64,000 bases of DNA from Ulota crispa (taxonomy: Eukaryota; Streptophyta; Bryopsida; Orthotrichales; Orthotrichaceae): positions 16,844,358 through 16,908,357 of the forward strand of contig OY987244.1 in NCBI GenBank assembly GCA_963920765.1. The letters run 5' to 3'. Both the position numbers and the translations under genes were made by a program. The notes below the pieces were generated by a model. It had not been told where the DNA came from, made no database searches, and saw only the letters and a program-made list of their open reading frames with translations. Each line of letters opens with the position of its first letter. Positions within the stretch are counted from its first letter, which is position 1. Below, piece after piece: positions 24,711 to 35,504 of the stretch.

Positions 24711-25930
24711 TATAGTGAGCGGATTAGGATCCTAGGGGGTTTAGTGACTAGTATGTATCTGAGGTCGTAGTTGTGGTTTGTGTGAAAGTATTCTGTACTA
24801 TTAATATGACAGATGTAAAAGACAAGGTGAGGTGAAATTTATACTTATTTATGCTTTGTTCCATTATAAAATTACAAGAACGGCCAGCCACTCACTCTAC
24901 CTTGCGGTACCGTGAACAATGTACTACTCTACATCATCATTCCTCTTTGTAGACTTTCCCACAACGAATATGAATTTTATATTCCAATGGCGGGACCAAT
25001 TTTCAAATTCAAAACAGCTCTCAAGAATTGGAAGGCGGGATTCAAGCCCCGCAGCGACAGCCATGATCCTGCTCCCGCATGGCATCACTGCCATTTTCAC
25101 TCTTGCTCCTAGTCCGAGTTCCGTGCTGATTTGATGTAGCAAGCTCTTGTTTCATTCATTTCATAACGTGTATGAATTGCGGCAGAGTTCCTGAAGTTAG
25201 AGATCAAGATTGTTAGTAGATTTTATGCCTGATGAATATAGTCTTGATTTCTTGACACAACAACAAGGCGCGGCGAGAAGATGAATAGTAATTTCTAAAT
25301 TACGGTGTGGATCGGCGGTGAGTGAGGGAGTGCGTCGCATGTCATCATTTAAGAATCTGCTACAGGTATGAATGCGCGCTTTTCCTGTTGTATTATTCAA
25401 TCCTCATTATAAATCTGCCGTTCACCACTCTGCAATGGATTCAAAAGTGCAATACTCGTCTATGTAGTTGGAGCATGCAGTGAAATTTTCATTTGCACGG
25501 ACAATGATTCAGTCGCTCAATTTCCCGGCCATCCGATTGTGGATTGTAGCAATTTCTATGAGTGCTCTATTTTATCATGTGATGGTCAATTCCAATGAGT
25601 TGTATCTTTAGATTCAACCATGTTTCTGACTTCTGTGATAAAAATTGAAGTGTTTACTTATCTTATAACTAGACCTACAGTGAATCAGTCAATCAGCAAG
25701 TAGATATTTGTGTTATAGCAAAAATGAATAATAACAAGAACCATTGTATACGGACAATGGAATGTGCGAGACTATACTTTATCAAAAATCATGATTAGGT
25801 GATGCCATACAGTTCTTACCTGGATGGCAGTGTAGTGGCCGATATACTTTGATTATCTTCAGATGAAGGCCGTACAGTCAACTCTTGCATATTTTCTTCT
25901 GATGAGTGTATTTCAGTATGACCTATCTAT
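24711..25930. other. No clear gene; possible exon remnants
   Basis: Less AT-rich patches at 25010-25130 and 25290-25400 have short open frames on both strands without recognisable domains. A GCGGGATTCAAGCCCCGC block at 25036 resembles a tRNA-type box B but has no matching box A or cloverleaf. Confidence 0.3.
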
Positions 25931-26598
25931 ATCGAGGGATCCCCGGATAAGTAGAGCGTTTATATCTAGAATGATCATTGTCTGACTAAAGCCGATGCAC
26001 GTAGATGATTCAACGGGGGATCCCCGGATAGATAATTGTCCATCAGTAGTCATGGGTAAAAAGCATCGGGGGATCCTCAATAGATTTGGAATATGCCTTG
26101 TTGAACAATTATAGTAAGGTTTGAATTTTTTGATTATCATCGAGGGATCCCCGGATAGAATGCGTCATTCTTGTTTATTTAGAGTGTAGCATCTGGGGAT
26201 CCCCGACGCATTTTGTATATACATCTCGAAATGGTCACACTAGTGTTCATAAACTCGGACTATTGTCCCAAGATCCCTGGATAGATGTGGGCCCTCTTCA
26301 ATATTGGTATTGACTGCATCCGGGGATCCCCTGATTGATAAGGACATATTTCAATCGTCGGAAGTCTCTCTACCTTTAGAAACATTTATGGGAGGTAGTT
26401 TGATGCTCACTGAATCAATTTCTATTGGGGGACCTCTAGATAGCAATTTTTTGAGTCATATTTTGGTAGTCTCAATGACATTCTTGTTTTTTTACTGTTG
26501 TTGGCTTTAATATATTTAATGAAGTCACTATGCTTTGAATGCTTGCCAGACCTAATGCTAACCAGAATTGACTACTCTCATTGGGGGATCCTTGGATA
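25931..26598. repeat. Dense array of GGGGATCCCC palindromes
   Basis: Nine copies have centres near 25939, 26020, 26073, 26147, 26199, 26273, 26326, 26432 and 26588. Spacings are 81, 53, 74, 52, 74, 53, 106 and 156. The spacer sequences are unrelated, so this is not a simple tandem repeat. Several copies are near-perfect palindromes of 16-20 bases. Confidence 0.85.
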
Positions 26599-26929
26599 CT
26601 TTGAATGCAGTTTTTGGTTTAGTCCAGGCCGTAGTTCCCTAATGAGTTCACATGGAATGCTGCATCGGTATTTGGTATTAGTTGAGTTCCTAATAATAAT
26701 TATGTAGTTGTATACATATTGTTGGTAGAGAACTGCTAATTTGTACTGAGATTAAGATATATGCTCATTTTGTAATCTAGTTTTGGTAGCTGACACTGGC
26801 CAGAAAGTATTGGGAGCAAATTCTTGCTTCTTTTGCATCTGGGATAGAGTATACGATTTGCTTAATTTAGTCGAACGTCCAGATTATGGTCTTGCCTAAC
26901 CTTTATAATATGATCTCAGATTCTCATTC

Positions 26930-27860
26930 GTGTCAAGAATAATGGATGCTTTCAACGAATGCATCGTCAACAACTTTACCCTCTCTAGGATTCATCCGCC
27001 TTCATTTGAAAGATCTCAAAATTCCACTCAATACTCAGAAGCCATCTGTAATGGCAATGCAGTCAAGCTTTTTGTTACAGGAGTTGGAGAAATTAGAGAT
27101 GCTGTTGTTGTGGAGGCTCACCCTCAAGGTCAATGGTTTGGTGTCATCATCCCTTTGCAGCCATGGATCTATATTCTATTGCGGCCGTTGTCTATCATTG
27201 CGAGCGCTTGTGCAATGTCTGTTGACCCATGTCAAAGGGATCTGAAGTTGCTAGTGGATGTCATTGACATGTTCATTTTGTGGAGGGTTTCTTGTGTGGT
27301 GAAGTCATTAGGAGATTCCTAACGGATTTGTCTTTATTCATTTATCCAGATAAGTGGCTTGGTCTTGAAGTCCACTACAAGGATATTGACCGTTAGCTTC
27401 TTTCTTCCGGACAAATAAATTGCTGCCCGCCGGACAATCATTTTCAAGGTGGTACCTTGGATGACGAAGATGTAGGGGTTACTGTCCTTGACATGTTCGT
27501 TGGCAACAAAGACCTCATTATGACACACTCTTAATGGCCATTATCATTGTGCTGGTTTCTAGATGGTCACTCCTTGACTAAAACCCTTGAGCATTTCTCA
27601 GCCTTCTATGTTATCCAAGACCCCCGAGCATATCTTGGTGCTAGGCTGAAAGCGTCTTATCAATTCGTTGTTCAAAAACCTAGTCTGCATAACAAAGATT
27701 AGCAATACGTTTCTAAAACTCAAGATGCTGAAATTCAAAAGGTTAGCTTATAGAAATGCTGCGACAGTTGCTGCTGTCAGTTTTTTCCACAAGACCTGAC
27801 TTTGATGATTTGACAAAAGTTCTACTTGAAGCCATTTGAGGACCGTTGAGAATATGGAAT
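26930..27860 (+). pseudogene. Decayed coding-like region, unrecognised
   Basis: Sequence of higher GC than its neighbours with several open stretches (26930-27322, and pieces on to about 27,860) broken by stops. Readable peptides include DKWLGLEVHYKDID and QDPRAYLGARLKASYQFVV. I recognise no family. It lies between the dense palindrome array and the DUF7869-like gene, on the same strand as the latter, and may be a third gene of the palindrome domain. Confidence 0.3.
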
Positions 27861-27899
27861 TGCGGTGTCCTGATGGAGATATCTCCATCATGTAGATAT

Positions 27900-28205
27900 T
27901 CGTTATATATTTATGTTTGTGTTGATTTCAATAAATCAACAGTTGAGGCAAAAGAGGTGGTCGTGGTGAGGACCACGGTTTGGTGACAGCGCAGCGGCCA
28001 TAGATTCCAGTGCGCTGCGCCGTCTTGTCACATGCACAACTCAGGAAGGTAGGTAGCGGGTTGGCTGGGCTAATTTCCTGCCTCACTAGCTGCCAAGCCG
28101 TGAGCCGCCATCACTGCTCGACGAGTTCGATGAGATTCAAACCCGGACCGGCGGGCGACTAGAGACGACCGCTTTTCCAGTCAACCAAATTCACGACTTG
28201 GCGAC
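27900..28205 (-). mobile_element. Possible tRNA-derived SINE
   Basis: On the minus strand the head (about 28,195 downward) reads TTGGTTGACTGGAAAAGCGG, resembling a tRNA box A. About 35 bases later comes GGGTTTGAATCTC, a good box B. A GC-rich body of about 230 bases follows with a block of self-complementary GTGGTCCTCACCACGACCAC. No poly-A tail or target duplication was confirmed. Confidence 0.4.
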
Positions 28206-28599
28206 TGAAGACAAGCGTTTAACGCTATTATATGCTCGCAAGGGTACGTGGCCATTTTACGATGGTATTTATTTTGTAATTTAATTATTTTCATATGTTT
28301 ATCTAGATGTTTTGGAGGCTCATATATTTTGCCTTTGTTTAAATAAAAATACTAAGGGTTTAGAAGTCAATAGGAAAGGTGTGAAAGGAAAAAGGATTTG
28401 GCATCTATGGTGGGGTTAAGATAGGGAGGGCATGGGCTGATGTGCTCCACCTCTCTACCTTAGATAGGGTCGAAATTATGGAATAAAGATTCCTTAGTTG
28501 TTGGAAGTTAGTGTATGAGTGTTGGTGGGAAGAAGGGGAAAAATCCCAAAACTTTGATGTGAGATTTTTTTCTGTATATACATGATTTTGAATTGAAAT

Positions 28600-29410
28600 T
28601 TAAGGAGATTGTTCCTTGTGTGATTACCTTTCCAAAATGAATTTGCAAGTTTGATTTGGAATTGTGATGCAAAAGTTATGAGTGTTTGAATTTTGGAGTC
28701 AAAAAGCCAAACTATGAAGAAAGGCTGAGACTTCGACAAGCCATAACTTATGATTTGTATATCATTTTGCAACAAGATTTAGAGGAAGTGTTTATCTTAG
28801 TATTGGCTTTTTAGAAAGTCTTTAAACTTGAGGTTTGAAGCTTAGACGAGAAAGTTATAGAAGTGTGAAGGTTTGGAAGTGGCTGCCCTTTTGTTAGGAG
28901 AAAGCCGAGACTTTGAAGAGCTACAACTTTTGGATAGTATGAGATTTTTTCTTCAGATTTTTAGAAGTGATAGTTTGTTGTCATAGTTTTTTGAATTGTT
29001 TTTAATCATTTCATTTGAAGTTTTATTGAAGAAGTTATAGTGGGTAGAAGTTGCGGATTTGGGTGCTCTCTAAAAAATTGAGACCCACACTTTGATTGAC
29101 TAGAGCTTTCGGACAGAGTTTTGTTTTGAAGTGAAAATTTTACAGATTGTAGCCAGTGATATCATCTTTCTAAATTGATATCACGTTTCTATGAGTAATG
29201 TATAGATCAAAAGTTATAGAGGTTTATAGAGGCAATGTTTAGTTTGTAAGGAAGAAGAAGAGCCTCTACTTTGAACCCACATAACTTTTGGACAGTATCT
29301 TATTGAGTTGAAATTTGGAGGAGTATTAGAGGGTTAGAAGAGCTTTTCAAATTGCTATTATACTTAGCATTTGAATCTTTGAGCCATCTATGGCACTAGA
29401 TAAAAGGTCG
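28600..29410. repeat. Diverged tandem array with 180-bp period
   Basis: Two landmark words recur at a steady interval. AAGTTAT(A/G)(G/A) occurs near 28671, 28850, 29031 and 29211. An ACTT(T/A)-TGGA(C/T)AG-like word occurs near 28744, 28925, 29106 and 29284. The period is 178-181 bases over four or more units, each about 60-70% alike by eye. Non-coding. Confidence 0.75.
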
Positions 29411-30018
29411 CTGCTTTTCTAGGACTTGTTATTTGTGATTTTCCCCATTGTTTTTATTAAAACATAAAGACTTGAAGACATGAAGACTTGAAGATCTGAA
29501 GATATGAAGATTTCAAGAGGAATGTTTTGGGTTTATTTTTTATGTATGTGTGGGATGTGGCTTTGTTATTCTTAGCCGGTTTTGGAGGCTCGTTTGTCAA
29601 TTCATTTCCATTCTATTTTGTAAACCTTGTTGCGGGCAGTTTGGGTTAAACCAAACTTAACCCCATTTATTGTTGTGGTGACGAAGTGGGATTGATCATC
29701 CACATGGTCGAGACTTGCTCTGTTCTCACGATCTGGAGTTTTGACCAGCAGATCGTAAATTTGATTTTAGGATCCCGTCATACGGACGGCAGCTCGTGTC
29801 TGCTGTCCCGATCTACCCGTCCCGTATCCAGTGGGCTCTTATCCCTACCTTGACCTTTATACCTTTAGAGCCAGCCACAAGATATGTCAACGGAAGACTG
29901 AAGACTGAAGATTTGAAGAGAAGATCAAGATTAAAGACGATTTTAATCAGCAACGCACGATCGCAGCAAGACACCCTGCGTGTTCCCAAGGCGCACTCCT
30001 CTCAACCCAACAGCGGCT
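29411..30018. other. Leader region of the DUF7869-like gene
   Basis: Contains two patches of GAAGACTTGAAGAT-like short tandem repeats (29465-29515 and 29893-29935) and otherwise unique sequence of moderate GC. It probably includes the promoter or 5' exon of the gene at 30019, but no core promoter is certain. Confidence 0.3.
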
Positions 30019-32488
30019 AGAGGCCAGATTCATAAGCTAGACAGAATCCGCAAGCACAAGTTTATCACACTTGATGGATTTGAGGTTTGCATGACTGCAT
30101 GGCAATTGATCCACGAAATTCCTAAATCCACTTATCACAATTACATTGACCAATACAAAGCAGGAATAATTACTAGAATTCACGAAAACAAGGGCATTAA
30201 GTGTCCTAGGATTTGGAATGTTCAGATCAAGGGAACTATGCAAGCTATTATTGATGACAACGCCGATCAGATGTCATATCAAATGCGCTCTATTGGCAAT
30301 AGTAGAATGGACACTCTCAAGTTTCTCCTGGCCGAAAATAATTGGAAATGTGTCCGGGCAAAGGCAAATGAGGTAGGTCTCTTTATCCATTTTTGCGGAG
30401 ATTTTCCTCATTGGGGGATCCCCAAATGATTAGTTCTAGTCTTCTATTTTGTGATTCAAGGCAGGTCACCATGTCTTTTGCTGTCTTTTCAGTCCTTTGG
30501 TTTGCTTTCTTGTTGATAGGGCCATTTCTGATTTCATTTTGTGGTGATTGTGCAATTGAACAAAGACTATGGAGTTCCTCCGGTGAGCCAATCTACCATA
30601 AGTAGAATCAAGAAGGAACATTTTAACAATGTGGCTATCAAACCTGTCGGAAGCACTTTTGCTAAGTGTACTATCTGCGATCAACTTCAGCAGTTCCTAC
30701 TAAAAATACCAAAAGGGAGTCTTGAGTATGTTGAGTTCATGAAGCAACGAACAAAACATCTGAACCACCAATTTCTTGCCGTTGTCTGTATATTTCATGG
30801 CGTAACAAGTCCAAGAGGAACCTGCGGGAATTCTTTGTGTCATTCACGACAAAATGGATACAACCAAAACAGCTATTCCTAGGATGCGAGTCACAACGAA
30901 AGGAATGTCAAGACTTAAGCAATTGCCAATGAGCATTATTGGAATGGTAGCTCATGGCCACGTAGATGGAGCATATGCTCATTATGCTCCATCTTGTTGG
31001 CCAGGTGACTCCAATTTCACCGTATTGTTGCTAGCTAGATTACTTTGTCAATTAGAAGGACCCCCAATATGTGAAACCAGGGACCTCTTTCCATATGCTC
31101 CGGCAAATCCAATTTTTGAGGCACTTCTCAGAGGGAAATCTAGGTGTATGGAGAGTTTGAAATTAACTAAACTAGGAGCTTGTGTCAGATCCGCACCATT
31201 GTCTTGAAATCTTTATCTTCAGCTTGACAACTCCACAAAAGATAACCAAAACAAGTGTTTGATGGCATTTTTATCACTTCTCATTGCTTGTGGTGTCTTT
31301 AAGGAGATTCGAGTTGGATTCTTGCTAGTTGGGCACACTCATGAAGACATCAACGCTTACTTCAGGCATTTGTCTAAAGCCTTGAAGAGCAGCAATACAT
31401 TTGTAGTTGCTGATTTGATGCAGTCCTTTATGCAGTCGCAAGAATTTTCTTTCATGCCTGAGATAATACAAGAGGTTGCGGACTTCAAGTCTTTTATAAA
31501 AGATTATCCATGTAGTGGCTCTGCCAGGCTAATTGGGTTGGGTGATATGCACCTCTTCCGGTTCTACATTGATAATGAGGGGGTGCCAATAATGAAGTAC
31601 AAGAAATCTGCTGTTGATACTAATTGGCTTCTTTCAAATAAACCATCTACACGCCTTTGGAAGGAAGATAGTAGTAGCCGACCAATGCTTCCTCCAAGCT
31701 GCCCTAAGCCAATTCCCTTCAAGCCTATGTGGGGAAGCAAAGTTCTAAGTGCTATAGGAAACCAAGATAAGGCAAGGGAAATGGCTCAAAAAGCTACCTT
31801 GAACAAGAGTTTTATTTTAGTTGGACTGCAGAAGTACATTGGGTCCTGGAAGTATGGGAGTACAAAGTGCACGGGATATGCAACTGCAATTGCTCCTTAT
31901 GTTGAATATTGGAGTCGCGTGCTCTATGAGCTACAGCAGCCTCTACCTGACTGTCCATCCAAATTGGTGGAAGGCTTCTGACCTCATCACGACTAGAGAC
32001 TAGCTCAATACAATGTGTCTCGTCTGGGGGCGGTGTGTAACCCCAACAATGATATTCCAGAAGCTGAAGATGCTGAGCCTTATTGCGGCCCTGCTAATGA
32101 AGCGCCAAGGGAGTGGTTTAACCCTTGGCTCAATGTTCGACCTGGCTCTTGGGTTTTACTGAGACCTAAGGACCCTGTCGTTTGTGCAGTCTAGTTAGGA
32201 CAAGCGCTCTCCTTTGTTTGCAGAGTGGAATGAGATGAGAATAACGGAAAGTTTCTTCTTCAGTACTGGCAACCAAATAATTCCGCAACAAACCTAGAAA
32301 TTAAGTACCGTAACTATTGGCACGGGAAATGGGTGGTTGAGAACAGTGCCCCAACTTGGGTTGACGCTACTTGTGTTGTATATTCGACTTGGTCAAAGCT
32401 TGTGGATCCAAGAACCAGAGTGATTCCTAAGAAGAGCCGGGAAGCTGCATTAGTGAATCTGAACGTGTCCAATGAGGTCGACCCATGA
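30019..32488 (+). pseudogene. DUF7869-type gene with DDE-like acidic motifs, decayed
   Basis: The first exon (to a GT donor after 30372) encodes KLDRIRKHKFITLDGFEVCM and a basic, helix-rich region. A second block (about 30545-30770) carries a Cys pair, FAKCTICDQL. The core follows: CVIHDKMDTTKT near 30,845, LQLDNSTKDNQNKC near 31,225, and VGFLLVGHTHEDINAYF near 31,320. These are the signatures of the plant and algal DUF7869 family as I know it. The spacing D...D...HxHxD looks like an RNase H-fold (DDE-like) acidic triad; that is inference. The C-terminal part (to 32488) has PGSWVLLRPKD and NYWHGKWVV, a BAH-like or family-specific tail. About four interruptions make it non-functional as it stands. 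A palindrome lies in its intron at 30409. Confidence 0.6.
30409..30429. repeat. GGGGATCCCC palindrome in the intron of the DUF7869-like gene
   Basis: CATTGGGGGATCCCCAAATG is palindromic around 30418 and lies just after the donor at 30373. It is the only copy inside the gene body and lies in non-coding sequence. Confidence 0.75.
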
Positions 32489-32517
32489 TCCCAAACCTCT
32501 TCTTTGAGCTCATCTTT

Positions 32518-32675
32518 CATCGGAGATCCCCAATCCTTCCTTAGTTCTTGGGTCTTGTGTCTCATTTCATTGGGAGATCTCCCGATGATCATCAGCAACG
32601 TGCTTTCTCGGTTATAATTTTCATCAAGGGATCTCTCGATGTTCTCCTAGTTTTCTACTATCGGGATCCTGGGCT
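32518..32675. repeat. GGATC palindromes directly 3' of the DUF7869-like gene
   Basis: Four copies have centres near 32526, 32577, 32631 and 32666. The second, CATTGGGAGATCTCCCGATG, and the third, CATCAAGGGATCTCTCGATG, keep the outer CAT/ATG arms. They begin 30 bases after the stop codon and could fold as hairpins in the 3' end of the transcript. Confidence 0.75.
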
Positions 32676-33608
32676 AGTACTCAATTTTCTTTGATTTGTA
32701 TATTGATTCAAATATTTGGATTCCATTGCTCATCATGTAAGGGCTTCCTTATTTTTTATTCAAATTGTGATATTGGATATAGTGTTGTTGGTTGTCAATG
32801 ATTTGCCATTTTTTAAATTTGTAGCTTATATCATTTCTTTATTTTCATGCTCGGCTGCTCTTTTGCTAATGAAAATATATTTTTTCTTTTTCATAAATAT
32901 CCAACTTTTGTGAACATCATTTTTGTCATGCTACTTCACTCCTGCTTGATTGTGCATGTTAATGTGGTTTGTTATTTTGTGTTTCTTTTTGGATTGGTTG
33001 CATGTTTATTTCATACTCGCAATTGTATTTTGTTTCTTCACTCTTTGGTATGGCAATGTATTTCAACATGATTATGCAATACTTTGCTCAATCTTTGCGG
33101 AGTGTACTTGGTGGATGTGTTCCTCAGTAACCACTATGGCTCACCAATGACATTGGGAGATAAGCTAACGGACTTTATTGTTTGATATTGCTTGAACATT
33201 GAAGTGTTCTATCATATGTAGTGTTATAATAAGTAGACAAATTTCATTTTTAGATGCTGTAAATGCGAGCACCATCATATGACTAACTCTGCCACTTTGC
33301 TAGTTCACTGTAAAATATGATTTGTATTTTGGTTGCAATTTATTGCCTTTGCCCTCGTACCCAGAATCGTCACTGCAAGCATGTGTTCATTTTGTTTCTC
33401 TAGGTACACATGTATCTTCATCAAGAACATCTAACGTATTTATGATACGCTGGTGCTAAGTCTCTCTAGGCTTTGACATTTAGTGCGTTGCCGTTGGTTG
33501 CCTCCACCCTAAGCATGCATACCGTGATGGCCGAAATTTTTTGGCCTCATCCAACCGTCAATTTCAGTAGGTCTTGTTGTTTACTCAGGGAGATATACTA
33601 TGGTTTTT

Positions 33609-34060
33609 CATCAAGGGATCTCCCGATACATATGACAATGATTTTGTGCATGGCAATGAATTGCTTTACCAACATTAGACTTTGCACTATACATTGGGGG
33701 ATCCCTTGATGGAGTTGTATAAGTTTCATCCACATCCATGGAACTATTTTCAAGAAATTCTGACAATGATGATTCGTGCAACTATGGATTGCCTTATTGA
33801 CCTTAGATTTTGCACATCAGGGGATACCCTGATGGAGTTGTATAAATTGCATTGTCGTCCAAGGAACTATTTACAAGATATTCTGGCAATGATGATTTGC
33901 ACAGGACGGGATTGCTTTACTGACATTAGATTTTGCACTAGACATTGGAGGATCCCCACATATAGTCGAATAAATTTCATCCACATCCAAGGATCTATTA
34001 ACATGACATTTCGGTTTGCACTGGTCATTGGAAGCTTTTCCGATCCCTTGTATTAGCGTA
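33609..34060. repeat. Three tandem units of about 126 bp, each with one palindrome
   Basis: The units start near 33640, 33765 and 33890 and share TTAGA(C/T)TTTGCAC before the palindrome and GGAGTTGTATAA-like and CATCCA-GGAACTATT-like blocks after it. Palindrome centres are at 33618, 33701, 33825 and 33952. Sequence to the right of about 34,060 returns to plain AT-rich DNA, so this looks like the right edge of the palindrome domain. Confidence 0.75.
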
Positions 34061-34061
34061 C

Positions 34062-34584
34062 ATTCTGGTTATTATGATTTCTGGACTTTGGAAAGTTTAG
34101 AAGTAGTTAAATATGGCATCTTAGATCTTTAAACCATTTTGGAAATTTAACAAAAAATTCTCAAATAAAAATAATATAAAAATAGTATAAAATTGGTTCT
34201 TTGTTAAATGATGAAATTCATGTAAACTCCAATAAATAAATCTTATACTACCTCAAAATATCAATTGAGAGTTATGCATATTCTTAAGTTTATCTTTATT
34301 TTTCTAATTTTTGGAAAATCAATAAACAAAAAAATCTAATGCTACAAAAATAAAAAAGCTCAAAATGGGTATGTAGTGAAGGTAGCAAATATTGTGATCA
34401 AACTCACAACAATCTTCAATATAAGTATTGTTTTATTGAGTTAAATTCATTGTAATTATGCACAAGGATTGTAAAATTACCATGAGTACATTTCTTTTAT
34501 ATCTAAAATGAATTTTTAAATTTAATCACTGAAATTATTTGTTAAATTTAGAAAATCCAAAATGGTAAATTTAGTATACTAGTA
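34062..34584. other. No gene seen
   Basis: Very AT-rich intergenic DNA with no repeat ends, palindromes or coding potential noticed. Confidence 0.4.
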
Positions 34585-35005
34585 GGAGAAATTACAAATA
34601 GGGGCATAAAAATGTAAAATATTACAAATAGGGGCGCATTTTCAAAATAGTTACAAATAGGGGCACGATTTCAAAAAAAGTTTAATTTTTTGTAATTTTT
34701 TTTGTTTGGACATTGGTTGATTTAGACACATCACATTAAATATTAGCTAATTTCCAAAAAAATTAAAGGACTCTCCAAATCAAGCCTAAATAAAGAAATT
34801 TTAGTAAAGGGGATGGCAATTTTTGGAGATTATTAGGTTTTTAGGAAGTTAGCTAACATTTAATGTGATGTGTCTAAATCAAACAATGTCCAAATACAAA
34901 AAATTACACCTTTTTAAAAAAATGTGCCCCTATTTGTATTTATTTTGAAATTGCGCCCCTATTTGTAATATTTTACATTTTCATGCCCCTATTTGTAATT
35001 TCCCC
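34585..35005. mobile_element. MITE of 421 bp with repeated subterminal motif
   Basis: The left end GGAGAAATTACAAATAGGGGC is mirrored by the right end (GCCCCTATTTGTAATTTCCCC). The word TTACAAATAGGGGC recurs three times in the left subterminal part, and its complement three times in the right. Central arms with TTAGACACATCACATTAAAT also pair. No target duplication was identified. Confidence 0.75.
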
Positions 35006-35504
35006 ATAATAATACTAATAAAAATAATAATACTAATACTAATACTATATTACTAACAATAATTTAAAGACTATAATTAAACCTCTTTGAAAGGTACAAA
35101 AATTTATCTTTCATGAAAATATTAATTTTTTGGCAATTTTGATTATTTTCTAAAGATAGAAGACAAAATGTTCAACTTTTAATATCATCACCAACTCTCT
35201 TTTTTGAGTCTTTCATGGAGCTAGATTGCACCATTTTAAAATAATTGTTAACTTTTCACCAAATAAAAATAATCTTTTTTTGTCAAAAGTGTTTCATCTC
35301 CATTAAAAATGTGAATGATGTTGCAAAACTTGGATGAAAAAGTGCATAAATATTCTTAATATGTGTTTTCTGGTCCATAAGATGGACAAATGTAGAAATA
35401 CAATGGTCAACCTATTCTTAGTCATTTGATAGCAAAGAAAAAGTAAACAAAAGTTGGTGAATAAATCCACTTTTTAGCACTAATACACAAGGCAATAAAG
35501 TTAA

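Noticed and set aside
25020-25060. tRNA box B-like GGCGGGATTCAAGCCCCGC
   Set aside because: No box A at the right distance and no acceptor stem.
25931-26598. CRISPR-like array (repeats with unique spacers)
   Set aside because: The repeats are variable palindromes with uneven spacers in a plant nuclear context, and no Cas gene is present.
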